Positions 1 to 7,652 of a DNA stretch of 15,555 nucleotides are shown here, piece by piece. The stretch lies in the NCBI GenBank assembly GCA_003490145.1, contig QULQ01000027.1, positions 1-15,555 on the forward strand, in the 5' to 3' direction. The first letter of the stretch is position 1, and every line of letters starts with the position of its first letter. Both the position numbers and the translations under genes were made by a program. Origin of the DNA: Lachnospiraceae bacterium OM04-12BH. GTDB lineage: Bacteria > Bacillota > Clostridia > Lachnospirales > Lachnospiraceae. The notes beneath the pieces are model-generated. The model worked only from the letters and a program-made list of their open reading frames with translations, was not told where the DNA came from and did not search any database.

Positions 1-215
1 CTCATAGCTGTTTTCAGCCCATCCATCCCCTGCATATTGATGTCCAGAAATAATAGCTGGCACGCTTCCAAAGCAGATTGTTCTTCGCATAACTGTTCTC
101 CAGAATCATATTCTGTAATAGTAAACTCATAATTCTTTTTTTCACCATAGTCTGACAGCAAATCTGACAGATTTTTTCTGTCATCTATCCTGTCATCACA
201 AATAATAATGTTCAT
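1..215 (-). CDS. LytTR/AgrA-like response regulator, receiver domain (partial, 3' end outside window)
   Basis: The protein starts MNIIICDDRIDDRK and runs to the window edge. The acidic pair at residues 7-8 and the phosphoacceptor aspartate at about residue 58 in LLFLDINMQGMDG are hallmarks of a CheY-like receiver domain. The short N-terminus beginning with NIIICDD and the LDINMxGMDG form are typical of regulators carrying a C-terminal LytTR DNA-binding domain (AgrA/VirR type), but that half lies outside the window, so the output domain is inferred. I chose the ATG at 215 because AGGA lies 9 nt upstream; another in-frame ATG at 224 sits directly on that ribosome binding site. A promoter and a direct repeat lie upstream, which suggests autoregulation. 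Its sensor kinase and any signal peptide gene are not visible here. Confidence 0.85.
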   Translation of the reverse strand, partial: MNIIICDDRIDDRKNLSDLLSDYGEKKNYEFTITEYDSGEQLCEEQSALEACQLLFLDINMQGMDGLKTAM

Positions 216-282
216 ATTTTTCATTCCTGTCTTTAATTGCTCTCATGCCTATAAACCATACAAGTCTCACCTAGCACTCTTT

Positions 283-310
283 ATTATATCAAACAAATCT
301 TTCACTCGAT
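283..310 (-). promoter_or_regulatory. Extended -10 promoter for the response regulator gene
   Basis: On the minus strand TTTGATATAAT gives a perfect TATAAT (283-288) preceded by TG one base away, an extended -10. About 17 bp upstream there is no good -35 hexamer, as is common for activator-dependent promoters. The leader to the ATG at 215 would be about 60 nt. Confidence 0.5.
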
Positions 311-324
311 CATTCTCTGCATCA

Positions 325-353
325 AATGACTATTTTCCGCATAGAACGACTAT
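325..353 (-). promoter_or_regulatory. Direct repeat resembling a LytTR-family operator
   Basis: On the plus strand AATGACTAT (325-333) and AACGACTAT (345-353) form two 9-bp repeats with one mismatch and a 20-bp period. LytTR regulators are known to bind paired ~9-bp direct repeats about two helical turns apart, just upstream of a weak -35. These repeats sit about 15 bp upstream of the expected -35 of the response regulator promoter, so autoregulation is the natural inference. The match to any defined LytTR consensus is only approximate. Confidence 0.4.
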
Positions 354-366
354 CTCCTATAGAAAC

Positions 367-413
367 GCAGAAGCACTGTATCTCAAACTCTTTGAAATAC
401 AATGCTTCCCTGC
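367..413. repeat. Long hairpin upstream of the response regulator
   Basis: GCAGAAGCACTGTATCTCAAA and its near-complement around a short loop form a stem of about 20 bp with a few mismatches and a two-base bulge. The plus-strand side is followed by ATTTTCTAT, so it may be a weak bidirectional terminator separating the element to the right from the regulator to the left. Apart from this hairpin, the repeat at 590-610 and the promoter and operator described separately, I see nothing coding in 216-637. Confidence 0.45.
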
Positions 414-589
414 ATTTTCTATATCGTCATGTTGATACCACTACTTTATGAATCCCCCACATAATCCATCTGATAATACTTCAATTCTTAGTTTTTTCCA
501 AAAAAATATATTGATGTTTCATATTGCCAACTGTATTTTCTTTTCTCTGTTCTTCCCCTTAAAGTGAAAAGTTCCCTGCACAGGCCACA

Positions 590-610
590 GTGAACCATAC
601 CATAGTTCAC
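590..610. repeat. Short palindrome downstream of the winged-helix gene
   Basis: GTGAACCAT and its complement ATAGTTCAC form a 9-bp stem with one mismatch and a 3-nt loop, 28 bp after the stop codon of the gene at 638-892. No U tract follows on the minus strand, so a rho-independent terminator is not well supported. It could be an operator or an end structure of the mobile element. Confidence 0.3.
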
Positions 611-637
611 CTGACCGGCGCAGTAATCCCTTTGTGC

Positions 638-892
638 CTATTTTATGATTTCATAGAGCAGGCTGCTCTTTCCTCCATTTTCACGCCATCTCTGCTTTTT
701 CTGTATAAATCCTGCACACTCCAGATCGCGGATTGCACGCTTGACCGTACTTACAGACAGGTGCAGCTCTCTGGCAATGGTACCGATTGCCGGATAGCAT
801 GTCCTCTCCCTGTCCGCACGAGTCTCCAGATACAGATAGACCGCCACCGCCCTGTGTGGCAGCTCTGTTTCATAGATTTCTTTCCTAGTCAC
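638..892 (-). CDS. Small winged-helix (HTH_36-like) DNA-binding protein
   Basis: This 84-aa protein is essentially one winged helix-turn-helix domain. The stretch PAIGTIARELHLSVSTVKRAIRDLECAGFI (about residues 37-66) gives the two helices, followed by a basic wing ending in SSLLYEII. It resembles the HTH_36 domains found in replication initiators and regulators of Clostridia elements. I prefer the GTG at 892 (VTRKEIYETEL), because AGGAGG overlaps the stop codon of the coupling-protein gene just upstream. Starting further upstream, at 1021, would place 43 residues over the end of that gene in another frame. It probably regulates the element or its replication, but the target is unknown. Translation is likely coupled to the upstream gene. 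Confidence 0.7.
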   Translation of the reverse strand: MTRKEIYETELPHRAVAVYLYLETRADRERTCYPAIGTIARELHLSVSTVKRAIRDLECAGFIQKKQRWRENGGKSSLLYEIIK

Positions 893-900
893 CCTGCCTC

Positions 901-2691
901 CTAATCTTCCGTCCGTAAGGTCTGCCGCATCTTTTTCATGGTGTCCGTCAGCGGTGTCTGCTGCATCCCTCCTGTCCTTGCCGTTTCTGCAGGTGTCTCG
1001 TCTGGTTCTTCCATACAGCACATATATCTCCGTATGATCTCCTCTTCAATCTCCTGCTTGTCTGCGTATGCTACCTTTCTTGCAGATTTTTCTTCGCTCT
1101 CATAAGGTTCTTCAAATGTGATGCCCCATTTTAAGAACAGTTTCAGTTTTGTCCGCATAGGATGAGTCCCGGTCTTTGATACGATAAAGTTTCCTTTTGG
1201 CAGTGACTTCAATTCATCCGCTGTCATGAGTGGTCTTTGGATCATCTGAAGGGACTGGCTCGGATCATTCTTTCCCCGGCTGATGGAACCGGACATGACA
1301 GTTTTGCTGCCCAGGCTCTTGGAGAGCACTTCCGCTGACTCCGAGTTCGGTGCGAACCCACCGAAGATGGTATCCTGACAGTTATCGATAATGATTTCTG
1401 CACCCTCTTTCCCATAATTCTTATTAAGCTGGGCAAAGGACTGGATCATGGGTACGATACTCACCCTTCTGGATCGGGACGCTGAGAACATCATCTCTGC
1501 GCTTTCAATCTTCGGAATCGTTCCGACCTCATCCCAATAGAAAACTACACGGTTGTTCAGTTTCCCTCCGTTCTCGTCTGCCACCACGAGAATTTCCCGG
1601 TAGAGCTGCTGTAAAATCAGAGAAATAATAAAATACTTGGTATTGTCCTCCTCCGGCATGACCAGAAACACCGCCGTCTTTTTTTTGCAGAAAAGCTCTG
1701 CATCGATGGCGGTATCAAAACAGAGTATCTGCTCCAGCTCGGAATCCAGAAAAGCATTCAGTCTGGACAACGCTGTGGAGAGAACCGACTGCATGGACTG
1801 CTCTGCCGTATTTAAGGCTGCCCCTGCAAACCATTTCGCCTTGTGGGTATCCGGGAGTTTTGCCAGAAGTAGCTGGAACTGGTTTTTCCCTTTCACTTTA
1901 GATGGTGCAAGTAAATCCTGTATCAGTTTGAACACGCTGATGATATGCCTCTTTCCATCCGGGCAGAATTCCGCAATGAGCAGAATGGCTGCCGTCAGCA
2001 CGCCTTCTGCCGCATCATAGAAAAATGCATTCTGTCCATAGCTCGAACTGTCCGTACCACCGGAGGAGATAATGGTCTTTGCCGTAATCTTTGCATACTT
2101 TTCCGCTTTTGCCTTGGCACTCAGGTTCGTATGGTCTGCAAGATACTCATCCATGTATTTGTTGACCAGATGGAGCATATTGTCACCATCGCTTCTGGTC
2201 GGATTACGAAGATCGATGACTGCCGTATGGTAGCCATAGTATTTTTTTGCAATGCCTGCATAGTTGCGGTATAAGTCTCCCTTTGTATCCGTGGTCAGGA
2301 AACTCATTCCACAGGCACAGGCGTATTCGATGTTGGGATACAGAAAGTGTGCGGTCTTTCCGACTCCTGCCGCACCGATCATCAGACAATGCACATCCCC
2401 GGTATCCACCAGCGCATATAGTTTTCCTGCCCGTTCCATGCTGCCGAGTACCAGTCCCTGTGCAGTCGGCAGGTTCTCACCCCTGCGCCACAGCTCCGGT
2501 TCATAGGGCACCTGCACATAGGTTTCTGCAATTTCTTTTTTCGTGGCAAATCTCGCCGTTCCATGCTGGCCGTCCCCGACAGTCCTGCTCTTGATTCCGT
2601 TTAATGTATAATAGTGCGACAGAAGTGACACGCCTCCAATCACGGAAAACATTGCCACTCCTGCGATCACCAGCATCACGACTGGCTGCAT
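901..2691 (-). CDS. VirD4/TraG-type type IV coupling protein (T4CP)
   Basis: This 596-aa ATPase would dock the relaxase-DNA complex onto a type IV secretion channel and energise transfer. One hydrophobic segment at residues 3-25 anchors it in the membrane; typical VirD4 proteins have two. Walker A is GAAGVGKT at 106-113, followed by the family motif FLTTDTKGDLYRNY at 131-144. Walker B is VVFYWDEVG at 382-390, and a further conserved block, SIVPMIQSFAQL, lies at 411-422. The C-terminal 60 residues are charged and probably unstructured. The ATG at 2691 lies inside the end of the upstream TOPRIM gene (16-bp overlap) with GGAGG 9 nt before it, implying coupled translation. It follows the relaxase and primase-like genes, the usual order in Clostridia conjugative elements. 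Confidence 0.93.
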   Translation of the reverse strand: MQPVVMLVIAGVAMFSVIGGVSLLSHYYTLNGIKSRTVGDGQHGTARFATKKEIAETYVQVPYEPELWRRGENLPTAQGLVLGSMERAGKLYALVDTGDVHCLMIGAAGVGKTAHFLYPNIEYACACGMSFLTTDTKGDLYRNYAGIAKKYYGYHTAVIDLRNPTRSDGDNMLHLVNKYMDEYLADHTNLSAKAKAEKYAKITAKTIISSGGTDSSSYGQNAFFYDAAEGVLTAAILLIAEFCPDGKRHIISVFKLIQDLLAPSKVKGKNQFQLLLAKLPDTHKAKWFAGAALNTAEQSMQSVLSTALSRLNAFLDSELEQILCFDTAIDAELFCKKKTAVFLVMPEEDNTKYFIISLILQQLYREILVVADENGGKLNNRVVFYWDEVGTIPKIESAEMMFSASRSRRVSIVPMIQSFAQLNKNYGKEGAEIIIDNCQDTIFGGFAPNSESAEVLSKSLGSKTVMSGSISRGKNDPSQSLQMIQRPLMTADELKSLPKGNFIVSKTGTHPMRTKLKLFLKWGITFEEPYESEEKSARKVAYADKQEIEEEIIRRYMCCMEEPDETPAETARTGGMQQTPLTDTMKKMRQTLRTED

Positions 2692-4226
2692 AGCATCATT
2701 CCTCCCTCCTGATGTTCCACTTTCTGTTCCTTCACATTCTGTTTTGCCGGCTTCATCTGCTCTTCCCCGCGGTCAATGGCAACAAAAATATGAGCCCGGA
2801 TGCATTCCATCGCAAGGCTCATACATTTTCTGGCAAGCAGTTCCTGATTCTCTTTTTGTTCTAAGTCTTTTGTATCGAACACCTCCAGTGTTTCTTCAAA
2901 GGCTGCCTGCATCTGCCGGATGCGGGTGTTGAAGTTTCCCTTGTCTTTATGCGGCAGATAATGCTTTGACAGATTTTCCAGTATCTGCCCTGCACTGGTT
3001 TCCCTGCCAAGTGCGATCCCCTCTTTTTCCATGCACCGCACAAGCACTCCGGTCAGAAGCATCCCCGGTCCGTCAAAGGCATCCGTAAGCTGTTCCCTGC
3101 CCCTGCCTTTTTTCAGTTCATTATAAATATCCTGATAATAACGGCAGATATAACTTCTGTTGGCATACTTGATGTTGATGGATTCCGTCACCTCTTTCAG
3201 CACCTCTGTCCATGCCCTGCATTCCATGACTCTCGGATGCTCCTGTGCCGGAATTGTTTCCTCACCATATCTGCCCTTTAAATCCTCATTCCAGTCTTTG
3301 CAGGCTGACTGTAACCGTTTCACCGCACCATATCCATTGCGTACCAGAATCTCTGCCAGTCTGCCGCACGCCTCTATGCCTGCCGGATCATGGTCGAGGC
3401 ACAGCACAACCGTATCCAGTCTTGGGTTATCTTTCAATGCCTGCAGCATGGCATGTTCTGCCACACCGTTTAAGGTGATATAACTGTTCTCCTGCCAGTT
3501 GTCTGGATACAGGGACAGAAATGATAACAGGTCAATGGGTGCCTCAAACACATACAGTCTGTTTCCAGTTCCCCTGTATCCAAATCCGTAGGCAGCTTCC
3601 GAGCCTTCCTGATTCAGCCGGAAGCTCCTGCCGTCAGAACAGCTCCCCTTCACATGGATATGCCGGATTTTCCCCTCGCTGTCCAGTCCGGCAAATACAA
3701 TGTTGTGATGCTCCGCAGATTCATATATGGTTCCTGCCTTCGCAAAATACGAGAGGATTTCCCTGTCAATATGGCGCTTCTGCAGAAGGTATGCATAGAC
3801 TCTCTTCATGGTCGGATTTTTCTCCGGCAGTTTCAGTTCCTTTGGCTCTTTCGGTTCTTTTCTTTCCTCTGTCTGTTCTTTTTCTACAGACTGCCGTCCT
3901 TTCTCCGCTCTTCCCGGTTTTCTTTTTGTCTCCTGTCCTTTTCCCCGTTCAATAAGCTGCCCCTGTTCTCCATCCAGCAGGTAGCTTACCGCCTCCGGGT
4001 AGGACATCCCAAAGAATTCCTGCATGAAATCAATGGCATGGCTTCCAACCTGTCTGCTGTGGCGATACCAACTGCTCCCCCGGAAAGTCACACTCCTGTG
4101 CCGTTTCCAGCGCCATTCATTCCCGGAACGCTCCACCTCCTCATGCTCCCGGCGAAGGATGTCCGCAATCTGTACTGCATTGGCACGCTCCTTCTGTTCC
4201 TCTGTAAAGTAAATAAAATCTCCCAA
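2676..4226 (-). CDS. TOPRIM/DUF3991 primase-like protein of a conjugative element
   Basis: The protein (516 aa) resembles the DUF3991-TOPRIM proteins of Firmicutes mobile elements, thought to prime or process transferred DNA. Residues about 15-85 resemble the fold of a CHC2 primase zinc finger (SVTFRGSSWYRHSRQVGSHAIDFMQ...), but the zinc-binding cysteines are absent. A lysine/glutamate-rich linker (95-135) follows, then the DUF3991-like region (138-215). The TOPRIM domain at about 222-300 has the acidic E228 (LYVFEAPID) and the DxD at 278-280 (LCLDHDPAG). The C-terminal 180 residues are helical and unassigned. The start is TTG at 4226, with AGGAGG 5 nt upstream. A TGA lies in frame five codons further upstream, so no other start is possible in that direction. 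Confidence 0.85.
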   Translation of the reverse strand: MGDFIYFTEEQKERANAVQIADILRREHEEVERSGNEWRWKRHRSVTFRGSSWYRHSRQVGSHAIDFMQEFFGMSYPEAVSYLLDGEQGQLIERGKGQETKRKPGRAEKGRQSVEKEQTEERKEPKEPKELKLPEKNPTMKRVYAYLLQKRHIDREILSYFAKAGTIYESAEHHNIVFAGLDSEGKIRHIHVKGSCSDGRSFRLNQEGSEAAYGFGYRGTGNRLYVFEAPIDLLSFLSLYPDNWQENSYITLNGVAEHAMLQALKDNPRLDTVVLCLDHDPAGIEACGRLAEILVRNGYGAVKRLQSACKDWNEDLKGRYGEETIPAQEHPRVMECRAWTEVLKEVTESINIKYANRSYICRYYQDIYNELKKGRGREQLTDAFDGPGMLLTGVLVRCMEKEGIALGRETSAGQILENLSKHYLPHKDKGNFNTRIRQMQAAFEETLEVFDTKDLEQKENQELLARKCMSLAMECIRAHIFVAIDRGEEQMKPAKQNVKEQKVEHQEGGMMLCSQS

Positions 4227-4265
4227 TCGTACCTCCTCTCATCATTTCTACCACTCCTCCAGTGA

Positions 4266-7061
4266 TCACTGTGTCTGTACCATGTTCTCATGGTCATCCA
4301 CGGCATGTCCCTGTGCAATCTTCTTCTGCCGGATTTTTCGTGCCAGCTTTCTGTCAATCCCCTGCCTGCGTCCTCCACTCTTTCTTCCAGCCACATTCTC
4401 TTCGATGATATGTTCCAGATGCCGCATGAGCCTTGTTGCCATTAAGAACAGATCGGGGTGTGGCATATCATTCCAGTGTTCTAAAAAATACGCTGCATAA
4501 ATATTTCCCTGCTCTGCGGATTTTAAAAAATAATCGTATGCCAGTTCCTTGTCCTGCTGGACATCCTTTCCGATCAGATACACTTTCCCAAGGGCATATT
4601 GTGCATACTGGTTTCCGGTGTCTGCCGCCATCTTCAGATAATGCAGTGCCAGTTCCGTGTTCTTTGGCAGTTCTTCTCCGGCAAGATAAAGTTTCCCTAA
4701 CCTGTATGCTGCAAATTGATTTTTCTGTTTCGCAGCCAGTGTCAGATACTGTATGGCTGCCGGAATGTTTTTAGTGTCCTCTTCCAGATATATTTTCCCA
4801 AGCTGATACTGTGCATAGCTGTTTCTGGCATCTGCGGCACGTTTCAGGTGGAACACTGCTTTTTCCATGTCCTCTGCTACCAGTGTGCCTTCCCTGTACA
4901 ACCGTCCGATTGCATAATCCGCAAACGGATTTTCCTGTGCGGCTGATTCTTCCAGCCACTTTACCGCTTTTGCAATCTTTGCGTAATCCGGTGCTGTCCC
5001 AGACTCCCCGCTTAACTTTTGGCTCTCCTGTCTGATATAGAGTCTGGCAAGCTGATAGGAGGCATGGGTGTTGCCATAATCAGATGCCTTTGTCAGATAA
5101 TGTTCCGCTTTCGTTTCGTCTGCCTCTGTCCCGATCCCATGCAGATACATGCAGCCGATACGATACCAGAGCGTATCATCCTTTGATCTTTTCTCAAGAT
5201 TCAGAAAACCTAGAAAGGCTACACGATAACAATTTTCCGACTTTTCCTGATTTTTCTCTGTTCCGCATCCTGTCTCATACAGTTTTCCAAGTTCATACGC
5301 CGCATAGGGATTTCCCTTGCTGTAAGAACGGAACAGCAGACTATATGCGGTTTCCTCATCCTGCTCCACTCCTTTCCCCTGCAGATAGAGCATGCCAAGG
5401 GAATAGAGCGCATACTTATGTTCCTTTGCTGCCGCCTTGGAAAACCACTCCCCTGCCTGTTCCAGTTTCTCGTCTGTACCAAGTCCGTACTGATACATTT
5501 TTCCAATGCGGTATTCCAGATAGGTGTTACTTTTCTTCTGCTCTACATAATGCATTGCCGCCAATGCTTTTTTGTACCACACATCTGCCTTTTCTTTGTC
5601 TGCCTCACATCCAATGCCCTGTGCATAAATCTTTCCCATGTCGTGCATGGCATACGCATTTCCCTGCTCTGCCTCTTCCAGCATAATCTCATGGGCTGCC
5701 TCCTCATCCGGTTCTGCCTCCATCGTGCCATAGAGATATTCCCTCGCTTCTTTATACCGGTCCGTCCATCTGGCAAAATAAGAAACGGATTCTCTATGCT
5801 CTTCTTCCTGCTCCTCCATCTCCGTCTGTCCAGGCATGATATCCGGCATGTCCTCCCCATGCAATATGGCAAGGCTTTCTGTTTGCTGTTCGGATACTTC
5901 TTCCAGCCGTTCCATTCCTGTTTCGACTTCTTCCAGATACAGATGCCCTTCTCCAAAACGGACTGCCTCACGGATGACCATGTTTTTAATGCTTTTTAGC
6001 TCCTTCTGCTGTGACAGCGGTATCCGCTCTATTTCCGAATCTTTATAGTAATGCTGTATCTCCTCCCTGCTTTTTAACCATGCCTGATAGCATTCTGCCA
6101 CACGCTCTTCCTTTGCCAGTTCATCTACAATGTCATTTACGATGGCCTTCACATCTGCCTTTAAGTATCCATACACCTTTTTCCCTCCGGTATTTTTTAA
6201 CCGTCTGGATAAAAGCTGCATCTGTTGTGCAATTTGGGGATTATGACAGACTCCCTCCTGCATTTGCTGCAACAAAAAAAGCAGACTTTTTTCTGCCTGC
6301 TCTTTTAACTGGTTTCTCTGTTCGGTTGCTTTCTCATAGATGCTTAGAAACTCCTGCCGGAAAATATCATGTGCGTATGCAGAACGCATGGCATCAATTC
6401 CCTTTGCCGTCAAGTATCCCTCGGACGGATCAGAAGAATAGACCACCAGATGCACATGGGGATGATGGGATTCATTGTGGAATGCCGCATACCATTTCAG
6501 GTTCCGGCTGTCTATCTTACAATTCTCACACAGCAACTGCACCCTGCTCCTCAACAGTGCCTGCCACTGGGCGGCACTGTCATAGCCTAACCGCTCGGCA
6601 TCCTCCCTCCGCAGGCTGATGACATTCGTCCAGATCACACCGGGATGATTTGCCACCTCTTCTGCCACACGGGACAGCACCACTGGTTCTCCCTCATTTG
6701 AAAACAGACCGTGAGTACCTATGATTTCTACTCCCGGTCTGTTTGCCAGATAATCCATATAATTTTTCTTTTTCGCTATGATGTCAAGGTTATTTTCCAA
6801 CGCCTGCGTAATAAACTCCGATGCATTTTCTCTGGTTGGTCTTTGGATATAATCGTGATACTCATGCATCCGGTTCGCATCGGGAATCTTTGCCAGAATA
6901 TCTTCAATCAGACTTTTCTGCCGATCGGTGGCTGGCAGTGAAGATGTCGTGCTGGCTACCTTCTCCACGCCCTCACGGGTGCCGATGTAATTGATGTAAT
7001 TAGCAAGGTGCGCGGGTGGGGAGTTCTTGAGGTAGTTGCAGCGTAGGATAAGTTTGGGCAT
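4266..7061 (-). CDS. MobP3-type relaxase with C-terminal Sel1 repeat array
   Basis: This 931-aa protein should nick its oriT and carry the DNA strand into the recipient. The N-terminal ~330 residues match MobP3/MobL-like relaxases: MPKLILRCNYLKN at the start, tyrosines at 22 and 25 (YINYIGTREG) as catalytic candidates, and the metal-binding motif HNESHHPHVHLVVYSS with H195, H202 and H204. A charged helical stretch spans 240-430. From about 467 to 860 there are roughly ten Sel1-type (TPR-like) repeats of the form A.Y.LGK.Y..G......A..Y...AA. The C-terminal 40 residues are basic and probably bind nucleic acid. The ATG at 7061 has AGGAGG 5 nt upstream. The coupled TOPRIM and T4CP genes follow. 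The Sel1 array is probably a protein-docking tail; its partner is unknown. Confidence 0.9.
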   Translation of the reverse strand: MPKLILRCNYLKNSPPAHLANYINYIGTREGVEKVASTTSSLPATDRQKSLIEDILAKIPDANRMHEYHDYIQRPTRENASEFITQALENNLDIIAKKKNYMDYLANRPGVEIIGTHGLFSNEGEPVVLSRVAEEVANHPGVIWTNVISLRREDAERLGYDSAAQWQALLRSRVQLLCENCKIDSRNLKWYAAFHNESHHPHVHLVVYSSDPSEGYLTAKGIDAMRSAYAHDIFRQEFLSIYEKATEQRNQLKEQAEKSLLFLLQQMQEGVCHNPQIAQQMQLLSRRLKNTGGKKVYGYLKADVKAIVNDIVDELAKEERVAECYQAWLKSREEIQHYYKDSEIERIPLSQQKELKSIKNMVIREAVRFGEGHLYLEEVETGMERLEEVSEQQTESLAILHGEDMPDIMPGQTEMEEQEEEHRESVSYFARWTDRYKEAREYLYGTMEAEPDEEAAHEIMLEEAEQGNAYAMHDMGKIYAQGIGCEADKEKADVWYKKALAAMHYVEQKKSNTYLEYRIGKMYQYGLGTDEKLEQAGEWFSKAAAKEHKYALYSLGMLYLQGKGVEQDEETAYSLLFRSYSKGNPYAAYELGKLYETGCGTEKNQEKSENCYRVAFLGFLNLEKRSKDDTLWYRIGCMYLHGIGTEADETKAEHYLTKASDYGNTHASYQLARLYIRQESQKLSGESGTAPDYAKIAKAVKWLEESAAQENPFADYAIGRLYREGTLVAEDMEKAVFHLKRAADARNSYAQYQLGKIYLEEDTKNIPAAIQYLTLAAKQKNQFAAYRLGKLYLAGEELPKNTELALHYLKMAADTGNQYAQYALGKVYLIGKDVQQDKELAYDYFLKSAEQGNIYAAYFLEHWNDMPHPDLFLMATRLMRHLEHIIEENVAGRKSGGRRQGIDRKLARKIRQKKIAQGHAVDDHENMVQTQ

Positions 7062-7079
7062 GGTGTCCTCCTATAAAAT

Positions 7080-7652
7080 TTACTCTTTTAACTTTCCCCA
7101 TACAATTTCCTTAAGATATATCTTTTCTTCGTCAATATCAATGATTTTCCACTTTAATAAATTGCTTACAGATTTATCCAGTTTTTCCATTTCAAACTCT
7201 TCCACCTGATAATCAGCAATCATTCTCTCGATTTCATTTTTTAACTGTTCCAAAGTAATCCCTGTGGCATAAGCATTCTGTTTATGGAGTGCATATACCA
7301 CGACAGCACTATCCTGATCTAATTCCTTTTCTGTAATTGCCCCTATACAGAGGGCAGATATAATCATTAATTGGGCATATTGAAACACTGTCTCCGGCTT
7401 GGAAAGTGATGCCACAAATTCCATTACTGCTACAAGTCCACTCTTAATATCAAGCCTGATATTCCCCAGTTTATAGGAGGCTGATTTATCTCCCAAAAAA
7501 ATCATCTCCCGCTTTGCAGTATCTGGAATAATTTCCAAGTATTTATCCATGATTGTGTTTCCAAATGTAGGATTCAATCCATTCTGTAATGAATACTCCT
7601 CTAAATGTTTTCTAATCTGACCATCCAATTCCATAGCTTGTGTTCTATTCAT
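7080..7652 (-). CDS. Unrecognised helical protein, partner of the M48-like peptidase
   Basis: I do not recognise this 190-aa protein. It begins MNRTQAMELDGQIRKHLEEY and appears mostly helical, with a hydrophobic helix around residues 92-108 (FQYAQLMIISALCIGAI) that looks buried rather than a clear membrane span. The last 60 residues, from LEQLKNEIERMIADY to KIIDIDEEKIYLKE, could form a small winged-helix-like fold. It has no cysteine cluster or catalytic motif that I can see. Its start overlaps the end of the upstream peptidase gene by 8 bp, so the two are almost certainly co-translated. The stop lies 18 bp before the relaxase ATG. Base composition is clearly richer in A+T than the flanking transfer genes. 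A regulator, inhibitor or effector of the peptidase is possible, but this is inference. Confidence 0.7.
   Translation of the reverse strand: MNRTQAMELDGQIRKHLEEYSLQNGLNPTFGNTIMDKYLEIIPDTAKREMIFLGDKSASYKLGNIRLDIKSGLVAVMEFVASLSKPETVFQYAQLMIISALCIGAITEKELDQDSAVVVYALHKQNAYATGITLEQLKNEIERMIADYQVEEFEMEKLDKSVSNLLKWKIIDIDEEKIYLKEIVWGKLKE

Noticed and set aside
208..435. Plus-strand 75-codon frame at the left end
   Set aside because: It overlaps the response regulator start, its promoter and the hairpin, and has no ribosome binding site or recognisable content.
893..1021. Longer start for the winged-helix protein
   Set aside because: The extra 43 residues overlap the end of the coupling protein in another frame, and the ribosome binding site is at the GTG at 892.
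1637..2594. Plus-strand open frames of 60-127 codons opposite the coupling protein
   Set aside because: They lie antisense to a gene with clear Walker motifs, have no convincing ribosome binding sites and read as arginine/cysteine/serine-rich antisense translation.
5084..6619. Three long plus-strand frames (about 200 codons) opposite the relaxase
   Set aside because: They are shadows of the Sel1 and relaxase coding sequence, with no recognisable protein features.
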